Source: Lactiplantibacillus dongliensis (GTDB lineage: Bacteria > Bacillota > Bacilli > Lactobacillales > Lactobacillaceae). From it: a stretch of 44,517 nt of DNA. This document shows, in pieces, positions 8,131-14,615 of the stretch. Position numbers and translations under genes: made by a program. The notes below the pieces were generated by a model that saw only the letters and a program-made list of their open reading frames with translations, made no database searches and was not told where the DNA came from. The stretch's first letter is position 1. Each line of letters opens with the position of its first letter. The stretch spans positions 1 to 44,517 of the forward strand of contig NZ_BJDK01000031.1 of assembly GCF_005405105.1 (NCBI RefSeq), in the 5' to 3' direction.

Positions 8131-8955
8131 CTATTTTGCTAATAAGTTCTGTTCCTGCAACCAATGTAAGACTAACGTCGTCCATTGAGCCGCTTGTGCA
8201 TTCACATACTTAGGCTTGTGCGGCTTTTCAGTCACGTGATTCGCCAGCGCTAAGCCATGAATCCCGGCGCCAAATAAATGATATTCAGTCGACACCTGTA
8301 AGTTCATCAACGCTTTAACATACGCCATCGAATTGTAGGCAGGTACCAACTCATCCGTCACCGTCTGCCAGACAAACGTTGGTTTAGCGGCTGCCGTCGC
8401 CGTTTTTTGTGCCGCCCACAACGTCTGATCTGGTGTCACTTGATTGCGGTACGTGTCAGTGGTTGGAAAGCCGGCCGTGAGATCAATCACTGGATAGCCC
8501 AGGATGGTGGCCGCAAACGACGAGGCATAACCGTCCAAGCCATACTTAGCAGCTAATTCCGGATTGGTTGCAATGCTATTAAATGTGGCAGTAACATGCC
8601 CGCCAGCTGAAAAGCCGGCCAGAATAATCCGCTGCGTATCAATATGATGGCTGACCGCATGTTTTTGCGCCCACGCAATCGTCGCGGCAACTTGTTGTAA
8701 CGCCCATGGATAAACTGTTTCGGTGGGCGTAATCAACTGATAGTTCAACACAATCGCATGCATGCCTTCCGCCACAAACCGTAAGGCAATTGGTGACTCT
8801 TCACGGCCGGAATGATACGTAAAGCCGCCGCCAGGGCAAATAATAATCAGCGGATAATCAACCGCCGTTTCAAAATCTGAAATCTGATCTAGCCAATAGG
8901 CCGTTACTTTAAACGGATGAGCATTCGCCGTTAGTTCTTGTTTTTCAATTTCCAT
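8131..8955 (-). CDS. Alpha/beta-hydrolase, BD-FAE/xylan-esterase-like
   Basis: A 274-aa cytoplasmic serine hydrolase. An oxyanion-type loop appears as IICPGGGFTYHS, the nucleophile elbow as GFSAGG, the acid probably in TDELVPAYNS, and the catalytic His in GIHGLALAN. This arrangement and the length fit the acetyl-esterase/BD-FAE group that deacylates carbohydrates. No signal peptide is present. The ATG at 8955-8953 lies 7 nt after GGGGGA; a TTG five codons earlier is inside that site. A strong promoter overlapped by a cre site lies upstream (8992-9034), so expression is probably under CcpA. The divergent GntR gene and its TTCGAA-type site in the shared intergenic space suggest specific control too. 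Confidence 0.85.
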   Translation of the reverse strand: MEIEKQELTANAHPFKVTAYWLDQISDFETAVDYPLIIICPGGGFTYHSGREESPIALRFVAEGMHAIVLNYQLITPTETVYPWALQQVAATIAWAQKHAVSHHIDTQRIILAGFSAGGHVTATFNSIATNPELAAKYGLDGYASSFAATILGYPVIDLTAGFPTTDTYRNQVTPDQTLWAAQKTATAAAKPTFVWQTVTDELVPAYNSMAYVKALMNLQVSTEYHLFGAGIHGLALANHVTEKPHKPKYVNAQAAQWTTLVLHWLQEQNLLAK

Positions 8956-8991
8956 GTTAGTATCCCCCAATTAACTTAAATCCCCATTTTT

Positions 8992-9034
8992 TGTTTACGC
9001 TTACATTATAAATTTCGCCAACGATACCTGTCAA
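8992..9034 (-). promoter_or_regulatory. Esterase promoter with overlapping cre site
   Basis: On the minus strand TTGACA (9034-9029) and TATAAT (9010-9005) are separated by 18 nt. The 14-mer TGTAAGCGTAAACA (9005-8992) begins at the last base of the -10 box and matches every position of the TGNAARCGNWWWCA cre consensus. CcpA bound here would block initiation, which predicts glucose repression of the esterase. Confidence 0.8.
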
Positions 9035-9059
9035 TTTTATCCGCATATATTTTACAATT

Positions 9060-9069
9060 TATTCGAATA
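9060..9069. promoter_or_regulatory. Candidate GntR operator TATTCGAATA
   Basis: A perfect 10-bp palindrome in the divergent esterase/GntR intergenic region. Its core is identical to that of the longer palindrome at 9992-10007 on the other side of the GntR gene, suggesting both are sites for that regulator. A -10-like TATAAT for the GntR gene follows at 9096-9101. Confidence 0.55.
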
Positions 9070-9134
9070 TTTATTTTAAATTGACCAACATTTGTTATAA
9101 TGGGCTTAACAAACTTAAACATGAAGGTGACAAT

Positions 9135-9857
9135 ATGACTAAAAATACCTTTGATCGCATCTACAAAACCTTAAAGGACCGCATTTTAAAGGGTGCCTAC
9201 AGTATCAAGATGCGTTTACCAATTGAAGACGATTTAATTAAAGAATTCGATACGAGTCGCTACGCCGTTCGTAAAGCAATTAAACAATTAGCGGATGAAG
9301 GCCTCGTCTATAGTGTCAAAGGCCGCGGTGTGGTCTTATTAGAACACACCCCCCAGACCCAACAATTTAACTTAAGTTTAGGTCAATTATCCGGCATCAA
9401 AGCCATGAACGCTGATCGTCAATTAGACTACCGGACCGATGTCGTCAGCTTTAAACAAGTCATTGTTGACGCTGACCTCAGTGAACGCACTGCGTTTGAG
9501 ATTGGCATTCCCGTCTATGCCATCCAACGGGTCCGCCTATTCAACGGCCATCGTAATGTCATCGATATTAACTACTTCAATGCCCAGCTAGTGCCTGGCA
9601 TTACAGCTGACATCGCGCGCCAGTCGATCTATCACTACATTCAAGATGACCTGCACGTTAAGATTGCTGTCGTTAAGCGGATGCTACGTGTCGATTCGGT
9701 CCGCAAAACCGACCTAAAGTATTTAGAACTTGGTGACAACAACTGTGTTGGCAACATGATCAGTATTGCGTTTAACGATGCTGGCCGACAATTTGAATAT
9801 ACCGAATCCCATTTTATTCCCAACGAATTCGTCTTTACCCAACTGATTCGTAACTAA
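9135..9857 (+). CDS. GntR-family regulator with UTRA ligand domain (HutC/TreR type)
   Basis: A 240-aa DNA-binding protein. The winged helix-turn-helix occupies about residues 5-70 (RIYKTLKDRILKGAY, LPIEDDLIKEF, SRYAVRKAIKQL, GLVYSVKGRGVVL). A UTRA effector domain follows, with the usual IQRVRLFNG and YTESHFIP segments. Such proteins usually sense a sugar phosphate or amino-acid derivative. The ATG at 9135 is chosen because GAAGGTGA precedes it; the frame stays open upstream to 9081 without a better site. It is divergent from the esterase and flanked by two TTCGAA-centred palindromes, so it probably controls the esterase, itself and the short RNA at about 10043. The ligand is unknown. Confidence 0.88.
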   Translation: MTKNTFDRIYKTLKDRILKGAYSIKMRLPIEDDLIKEFDTSRYAVRKAIKQLADEGLVYSVKGRGVVLLEHTPQTQQFNLSLGQLSGIKAMNADRQLDYRTDVVSFKQVIVDADLSERTAFEIGIPVYAIQRVRLFNGHRNVIDINYFNAQLVPGITADIARQSIYHYIQDDLHVKIAVVKRMLRVDSVRKTDLKYLELGDNNCVGNMISIAFNDAGRQFEYTESHFIPNEFVFTQLIRN

Positions 9858-9866
9858 ACTTTACCA

Positions 9867-9915
9867 ACTCAAAAAGTCCCTGCCGACCGCTTCGGTCAGT
9901 GGGGGCTTTTTGAGT
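9867..9915 (+). terminator. Terminator after the GntR gene
   Basis: A long stem (ACTCAAAAAGTCCC with GGGGGCTTTTTGAGT, inner CCGAC/GGTC) starts 9 nt after the stop codon, with a T-rich descending arm. The symmetry would also allow use on the minus strand. Confidence 0.85.
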
Positions 9916-9991
9916 CTCAAGGCTTATTTGAGTGATTTTTCTGGAATCATGGATAACAAATGTAGACGATTCATTCAAATTATTATTAAAA

Positions 9992-10036
9992 ATATATTCG
10001 AATATATATTGACTATTTAGCCATACCGATTATAAT
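9992..10036 (+). promoter_or_regulatory. Promoter with 16-bp palindromic operator
   Basis: ATATATTCGAATATAT (9992-10007) is a perfect palindrome. It directly precedes TTGACT (10009-10014), 16 nt and TATAAT (10031-10036). The layout is that of a repressible promoter and the operator core is shared with the site at 9060-9069. The only thing downstream before a terminator is a roughly 150-nt non-conserved leader-like RNA. Confidence 0.7.
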
Positions 10037-10042
10037 AAATGT

Positions 10043-10196
10043 TATAAAAGCTAATGGGGGTTAGCCTTTACGCCACCCGACCAATTTCGGGTTGGCAACG
10101 CAATATGGGGTCAAAGAATTAGGTGTGGTTACAGGAGTAAAACTAAAAAATAAAGGTGGCCAGCGAACGACTAGGCGTTCACCGGCCACTTTTATG
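10043..10196 (+). ncRNA. Predicted short orphan transcript under GntR-type operator
   Basis: The promoter at 10009-10036 should start transcription near 10043. A terminator (AAAGGTGGCC paired with GGCCACTTTT, inner GAACG/CGTTC, 10152-10193) ends it about 150 nt later. Within it, GCCACCCG and CGGGTTGGC form a hairpin. A 22-codon frame from the ATG at about 10054 to a TAG near 10120 has no clear ribosome-binding site. An AGGAG at about 10132 is not followed by a good start. It may be a small regulatory RNA, a leader whose gene was lost, or a short peptide gene. I do not recognise a family. 9916-9991 and 10197-10261 hold nothing else. Confidence 0.45.
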
Positions 10197-10261
10197 CGGT
10201 ACGGCTACCGCAACCGACTGAGTTTAGCGCACAACAATTTTTATAGGGGGGAGGCATAGAT

Positions 10262-10573
10262 TTAATGCGGCAGCTGACCTTCATCAGTCGTGGGTGCCGC
10301 AATCGTCAGCGTCGACCGGCGGGGCAAGATCAACGTGGGCACATAATAGAAGCTGACCTGAACATCGGTTGGCCCATATTGTCCCCAACCATTCGTTGGC
10401 GACTGTTCATTCCATTGATAACCAGGGATCAGCTGCGGCTGAAGGTCATACGCCGTGGCGTAGTCGCCTTGATGGACCACACTCGGAGCCAACTTCTGCT
10501 GCGTGCCCGCCAAATAATAATTAACCGTCACTTGCCCCAGCAGCGATTCCACCGGCTGTTGACTTGCTTTCAT
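10262..10573 (-). CDS. Short MucBP-like domain protein or remnant
   Basis: A 103-aa frame in which residues about 14-80 follow the MucBP pattern: VTVNYYLAGTQQKLAPS, then a Tyr/Asp-rich turn, IPGYQW, and a final strand VQVSFYYVP. There is no signal peptide, repeat, stalk or LPxTG anchor, which adhesin MucBP domains normally accompany. It lies just downstream of the full MucBP adhesin in the same orientation, so it is probably a fragment left by recombination of a second adhesin. A GGTGAAA precedes the ATG, and a hairpin with CTAGTGTG/CACACTAG arms (10586-10619) lies just upstream, so expression of the short form cannot be excluded. Confidence 0.5.
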   Translation of the reverse strand: MKASQQPVESLLGQVTVNYYLAGTQQKLAPSVVHQGDYATAYDLQPQLIPGYQWNEQSPTNGWGQYGPTDVQVSFYYVPTLILPRRSTLTIAAPTTDEGQLPH

Positions 10574-10972
10574 ACTTTCACCGTTCTAGTGTGCCATCAC
10601 CACTGCAATCACACACTAGCCTTTCTCACTCAGGTTTCAACTATGGTTTAGCACGCCGCCTAGCTAGCCACAATCTTAAAGCTACCGCTCATCATTGAAC
10701 CACGCTTGTTTAACCAACTATCCAGTTCGTCAACTTAGCAAAGTAACTACCCCCCTTACAAATCCATTAATAACAATGATTCGCGCATACTCACCAATGG
10801 GCAGTTCATCGCCAAATTCAACATCACAACTTTAATTCTATGACTATCAGCTTTCCCAACTACCAAGCTAGGCACATCGATCACACGATTAAGTTTGTTC
10901 AATCACCGAACTTAACCTAATAACAAAAGCACGGCCAACCATCGCTGGTCAGCCGCGCTAAGGGAATCATGC
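10574..10972. other. Non-coding gap below the MucBP adhesin
   Basis: Apart from the 8-bp hairpin at 10586-10619 I see no gene, no clear promoter and no strong terminator in this stretch. A GGCCAACCATCGCTGGTCAGCC segment at about 10932-10953 could form a weak stem (GGCC-ACCA/TGGTCAGCC) just after the adhesin stop codon and may serve as its terminator, although a T run is lacking. Confidence 0.4.
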
Positions 10973-13900
10973 TTAGTGTTCATGCCGTTTCTTACCAAAG
11001 CCTAAGAACCCGAACAAACCTGATAAAGCTAACATCAATAAGCCAAGGAAGCCGGTTGGTGCAACACTGGCTTCACTAGTCTGTGGTAACCCGGCCGCTA
11101 AATGACGATAGGTACCAGTCTTACCAGCAAAGTGCTTACCAGCAGTTGGCTTAGCTAATGGTGACCGAGTCGAGCCAACAATCTGACCTTGCGCATTGTA
11201 AACTGGCACCGTTGCCGTTGCCATTGGTTTAGCCAATGTCTTCGCAGTCGTTGGCCGAATCAAATGTAAGGTCTTACCAGTTGCCGCCGACTTGGTGCCG
11301 GTCTTAGCCGTCTTAGTTGTTGCCAACTTGATAGCCTTAACCGTCTTTGGCGCTGGCTTAGCTGCTTTCGCAGTCGGTAGCTTAGCAGCTGGTGTCGTTT
11401 TGGCTGTCGCCGTTGGGGCTTTAGTCGTTGTCCCGGTAACTGTCGCCGTATCCGTTGGGGCAGTTGTTGGGGTCGTTGTTACGGGTGTACTATCGGCATC
11501 GTAGACGATCCGCTCAGTCAAATCTGTCGTGGCTGGCGTGACTGCACTAGCTGACGTTGCCGCAGTTTCTGGCGTATAGCCATCAATAGTTGGGGCTTCA
11601 GCGGCCGTAAAGGTTGGGGCAGTTTCTGGCTTCCAAGCACTGTACGTCACTGCATCGGTCACATTATCAATCGTCGCGTTGCGCGTAAAGGTGACCGTTT
11701 CTAATGAAGCTGGGGCAATCTCTTGGCCATCATCATCGACATAGTCAATCGTTTCCGTGACCGTCTTCGTTAAGTCCAGATCAGATAAAGCTGGAGCTGC
11801 AACTGGGCTGTCTGGTGTTAACGTCGTCGTCTTATGGGTTAAGGTAATGGCATAAGTTGGCGTGTAGTTTGGATCTAAGAAGTACGCCCCGGCATCAGGG
11901 AAGTCATCACTCGCAACCTGATACCCTTCTTCTTCATAGAAGTTGATTGTTGCATCTGGCGTGTAGGTTGAAGCAGTCCCTACTAACCCGGATAGTGGAT
12001 AAGTCTCCAAGACCCGTTTAGTGGTGCCATCAACAAATTCAACTTCAGCTTTGGCCGTATCTGCTTGATAGGTCAATAAGATATCGCCGGCTTTAGCGCC
12101 TAACTTCCCACTAATTGGTAAGCTACCCGTGCCCAAACCCGTATACGTGTAAAACGGAATCTGAGTTGGTTCTAAGGCATAGCTATCATTAACTTGCCCA
12201 TCAATCGTGGATGCTGGTAAGAGTGGTTGTCCATTTTGATCCAAGTAATCCACGGTAATCGTCCCGGCTTTTGGTTCCGGTGTGAAGCATAAGTTAATCG
12301 TCTTAGTACCAGCCGCATAAGTGCCAGTTAAAGCACCACTAACTGCGGCATCAAAGGTATATTCAGGTAACGTCGTGTCTGCTGACAAATCATACGCTGC
12401 CCCCAACTTAGCACCGGTCAAGGTTAACGCAGGCTTGATGGCGGTACCAGTGGCGGTATCTAAGAATTGAACTACTAACTCTGGCGCAGTAGTTGCTGCT
12501 GCGGAACTAGCCGTGCTAGTAGCCGCTGAAGAAGCTGCTGAGCTAGCAGTACTAGTGGCAGTGGACGCTGCTGAGCTGGCTGCACTAGTAGCTGTGGAAC
12601 TTGTCGCTGGCGCAGTTGAAGCTGCTGAACTAGCCGTGCTTGTGGCAGCGGAACTCGTCGCTGGTGCCGTTGAGGCTGCTGAACTGGCTGTACTTGTTGC
12701 GGCGGAACTTGTTGTTGATGCGGTCGAAGCGGCTGAGCTGGCTGTGCTAGTAGCTGTGGAACTTGTCGTTGGTGCGGTCGAAGCCGCTGAGCTGGCTGCA
12801 CTTGTTGCGGTGGAACTCGTCGCTGGTGCGGTCGAAGCCGCTGAGCTGGCTGTGCTTGTTGCGGTAGAGCTTGTTGCTGGCGCAGTTGAAGCGGCTGAGC
12901 TGGCTGTGCTTGTTGCGGTAGAGCTGGTTGCGGTAGAGCTGGTTGCTGGCGCGGTCGAAGCGGCTGAGCTGGCTGCACTAGTAGCGGTGGAACTTGTTGC
13001 TGGTGCGGTCGAGGCCGCTGAACTGGCTGTACTTGTTGCAGTGGAGCTTGTTGCTGGTGCAGTTGAGGCTGCTGAACTGGCTGTGCTTGTTGCAGCGGAG
13101 CTTGTTGCTGGTGCAGTCGAAGCGGCTGAACTAGCCGTGCTTGTTGCAGTGGAGCTTGTTGCTGGCGCAGTTGAAGCGGCTGAACTTGCGGTACTTGTTG
13201 CAGTGGAGCTTGTCACTGGCGCGGTTGAGGCCGCTGAGCTAGCAGTACTAGTAGCTGTGGAACTGGCTAGTGGCGTTGTTGCCGTGCTAGTGGCAGTTGA
13301 ACTTGCTAATGGCGCAGTTGAGGTTGCTGAGCTGGCTGCACTGCTTGCCGTTGAGCTTGTTGCTGGTGCAGTCGAGGCTGCGGAACTAGCCGTGCTTGTT
13401 GCAGTGGAACTCATTGCTGGTGCAGTTGAGGCTGTTGAACTGGCAGCACTACTCAATGGTGCCGTACTACTTGCGGTACTGGTAGTTGCTGCGGAACTTT
13501 CAGGCGCTGCAGTTGAGCTAGCAGCGGAAGTCGTACTTGTCGCCGCCGTAGATGCAGCGGTTGTTGCAGAACTGGTCGCAGTCGAACTTGATGCGGCTGG
13601 TGCCGTACTCTCAGCGGTTGAACTAGTGGTACTAGTTGCCGCCGCACTGCTAGGTAAAGCCGCACTAGAACTCATTGCGGCACTACTCATTGTTGTCGCT
13701 GTTGCCGCTGAACTGGCAGCCGAAGCCGTACTTGTTGCCGAACTAGAGGTCATCGTCGCAGTACTAGCTGTGGTCGTTGTTAATGTGGCACTACTAGCCG
13801 TCGTCGTTGCTGCTGAAGAGACTAATGGTGCAGTGGTTGTCGTACTGATCGTATCGGCGTGAATTGGTTTAGCAAAGGTTTGCGTCCCCAACAACACCCC

Positions 13901-14002
13901 GCCAAACGCTAAGATTAATGATAAATACCATTGTTTACCTGCTTTATATAATTTATAATGCCCGCCGATATTCTCATTGTGTTGTAACTGTTTTAATCGC
14001 AT
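10973..14002 (-). CDS. LPxTG-anchored MucBP adhesin with long Ala/Ser/Thr repeat stalk
   Basis: A 1009-aa surface protein. The N-terminus carries a KxYKxGKxW-type signal (YKLYKAGKQWYLSL) and a hydrophobic core cleaved near residue 50. Residues about 51-505 are almost pure Ser, Thr and Ala, with an 18-residue period in the second half. About 506-840 holds several MucBP-like modules (VVQFLDTATG, ITVDYLDQNGQPL, ETIDYVDDDGQEI). Then comes a Thr/Ala/Lys-rich wall-spanning region and the anchor LPQTSE at about residue 970, a hydrophobic helix and KKRHEH. Sortase should attach it to peptidoglycan; MucBP modules bind mucin-like glycans. The Ser/Thr stalk is a likely glycosylation target (inference). 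A GAGGG site precedes the ATG, and a strong hairpin lies just upstream in the leader. Confidence 0.9.
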   Translation of the reverse strand: MRLKQLQHNENIGGHYKLYKAGKQWYLSLILAFGGVLLGTQTFAKPIHADTISTTTTAPLVSSAATTTASSATLTTTTASTATMTSSSATSTASAASSAATATTMSSAAMSSSAALPSSAAATSTTSSTAESTAPAASSSTATSSATTAASTAATSTTSAASSTAAPESSAATTSTASSTAPLSSAASSTASTAPAMSSTATSTASSAASTAPATSSTASSAASSATSTAPLASSTATSTATTPLASSTATSTASSAASTAPVTSSTATSTASSAASTAPATSSTATSTASSAASTAPATSSAATSTASSAASTAPATSSTATSTASSAASTAPATSSTATSAASSAASTAPATSSTATSSTATSTASSAASTAPATSSTATSTASSAASTAPATSSTATSAASSAASTAPTTSSTATSTASSAASTASTTSSAATSTASSAASTAPATSSAATSTASSAASTAPATSSTATSAASSAASTATSTASSAASSAATSTASSAAATTAPELVVQFLDTATGTAIKPALTLTGAKLGAAYDLSADTTLPEYTFDAAVSGALTGTYAAGTKTINLCFTPEPKAGTITVDYLDQNGQPLLPASTIDGQVNDSYALEPTQIPFYTYTGLGTGSLPISGKLGAKAGDILLTYQADTAKAEVEFVDGTTKRVLETYPLSGLVGTASTYTPDATINFYEEEGYQVASDDFPDAGAYFLDPNYTPTYAITLTHKTTTLTPDSPVAAPALSDLDLTKTVTETIDYVDDDGQEIAPASLETVTFTRNATIDNVTDAVTYSAWKPETAPTFTAAEAPTIDGYTPETAATSASAVTPATTDLTERIVYDADSTPVTTTPTTAPTDTATVTGTTTKAPTATAKTTPAAKLPTAKAAKPAPKTVKAIKLATTKTAKTGTKSAATGKTLHLIRPTTAKTLAKPMATATVPVYNAQGQIVGSTRSPLAKPTAGKHFAGKTGTYRHLAAGLPQTSEASVAPTGFLGLLMLALSGLFGFLGFGKKRHEH
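12510..13450. repeat. 54-bp minisatellite inside the adhesin gene
   Basis: The coding sequence repeats with a 54-nt period, encoding 18-residue units of the form Ser-Ser-Thr-Ala-Thr-Ser-Thr-Ala-Ser-Ser-Ala-Ala-Ser-Thr-Ala-Pro-Ala-Thr. Roughly 15 units can be followed, some shortened. Neighbouring units differ mainly at third codon positions. Copy number is likely to vary between strains and to be hard to assemble from short reads. Confidence 0.8.
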
Positions 14003-14548
14003 ACTTTAGAATTCCCTCTCTTAAACCTGCGCAATTTGAAATTGCACTCTAGGTTTAACATGGGTCTGGATTGGACTCAATCAGTAGGCCAAAATAAGCC
14101 GCGTTTTAAGCCGTATTAGACCAGAACACGCGTTAGTAAGCTTTCTTTAAACTTAATGTCAATCATTAAAATTTTCATTGTTCATTTAAGTGAACATGCT
14201 TCTTACTTATTGTCAGTAAGCCACCAGCAAATTGTTTAATTCATAATCATCTTTAAAAAGTCATGCAGAAACGGTTCCTATTGATCAAAAACCCCATAAA
14301 TAGAATTCGCATTCGTTAAGTAACCGAATTGACGACAACCGTAAACTGATTAAATAAGGATAGTGTTCAAACCCATTTAGAATTCTTCTAATTTATTGCC
14401 CGATTACCTCGGCAATAATTGCGTAATTTTAAAATAATCATTACACTATTAACTGTAAAAGGCTTGCTTCATAAATTTATCATTGAAGCCGGCCGATCTA
14501 CTCGGGGGTCAAGGAGTATACACAACGTTCCAAAATCAGGGGGATTCA
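14003..14548. other. AT-rich leader and promoter region of the adhesin
   Basis: No gene is visible. Three structures are: a nested hairpin at 14021-14058 (next entry); an interrupted palindrome TGTTCA-N6-TGAACA at 14179-14196 that could be an operator; and a small CTTAC/GTAAG inverted repeat at about 14204-14222. No confident -35/-10 pair could be assigned. Confidence 0.4.
14021..14058 (-). promoter_or_regulatory. Nested hairpin in the 5' leader of the adhesin gene
   Basis: TTAAACCT pairs with AGGTTTAA, and inside it GCAATTT pairs with AAATTGC. The stem ends a few nucleotides before the GAGGG ribosome-binding site and about 19 nt before the start codon. It could stabilise the mRNA or modulate translation. 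This is structural inference only. Confidence 0.5.
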
Positions 14549-14588
14549 AATAAACGGACTTGAGGCGCGCACCTCAAGTCCGTTTATT
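14549..14588 (-). terminator. Terminator after the first choice-of-anchor A gene
   Basis: A perfect 17-bp stem (AATAAACGGACTTGAGG and its complement) with a 6-nt loop lies about 27 nt past the stop codon. The stem end is AT-rich instead of being followed by a classical T run. It is symmetrical, so it could act in both directions and insulate the adhesin gene. Confidence 0.8.
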
Positions 14589-14615
14589 GTTATTGCTGAA
14601 TTAGTGACAATCCGT

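Noticed and set aside
9081-9101. TTGACC and TATAAT upstream of the GntR gene as a promoter pair
   Set aside because: The spacing is only about 9 nt. The TATAAT may still be a -10, but the TTGACC cannot be its -35.
10054-10122. 22-codon frame inside the short RNA as a peptide gene
   Set aside because: No ribosome-binding site precedes the ATG and the composition is not like a known toxin or leader peptide; kept only as a possibility in the RNA entry.
12510-13450. Regular 54-bp repeats considered as a CRISPR array
   Set aside because: Repeats are head-to-tail without unique spacers, stay in frame in a coding sequence, and no cas genes are nearby.
12513-13862. 449-codon plus-strand open frame opposite the adhesin gene, rich in Val, Ala, Glu and Leu
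   Set aside because: It is the antisense shadow of the Ser/Thr/Ala codon repeat. It has no ribosome-binding site, and its regular 18-residue pattern mirrors the minisatellite.
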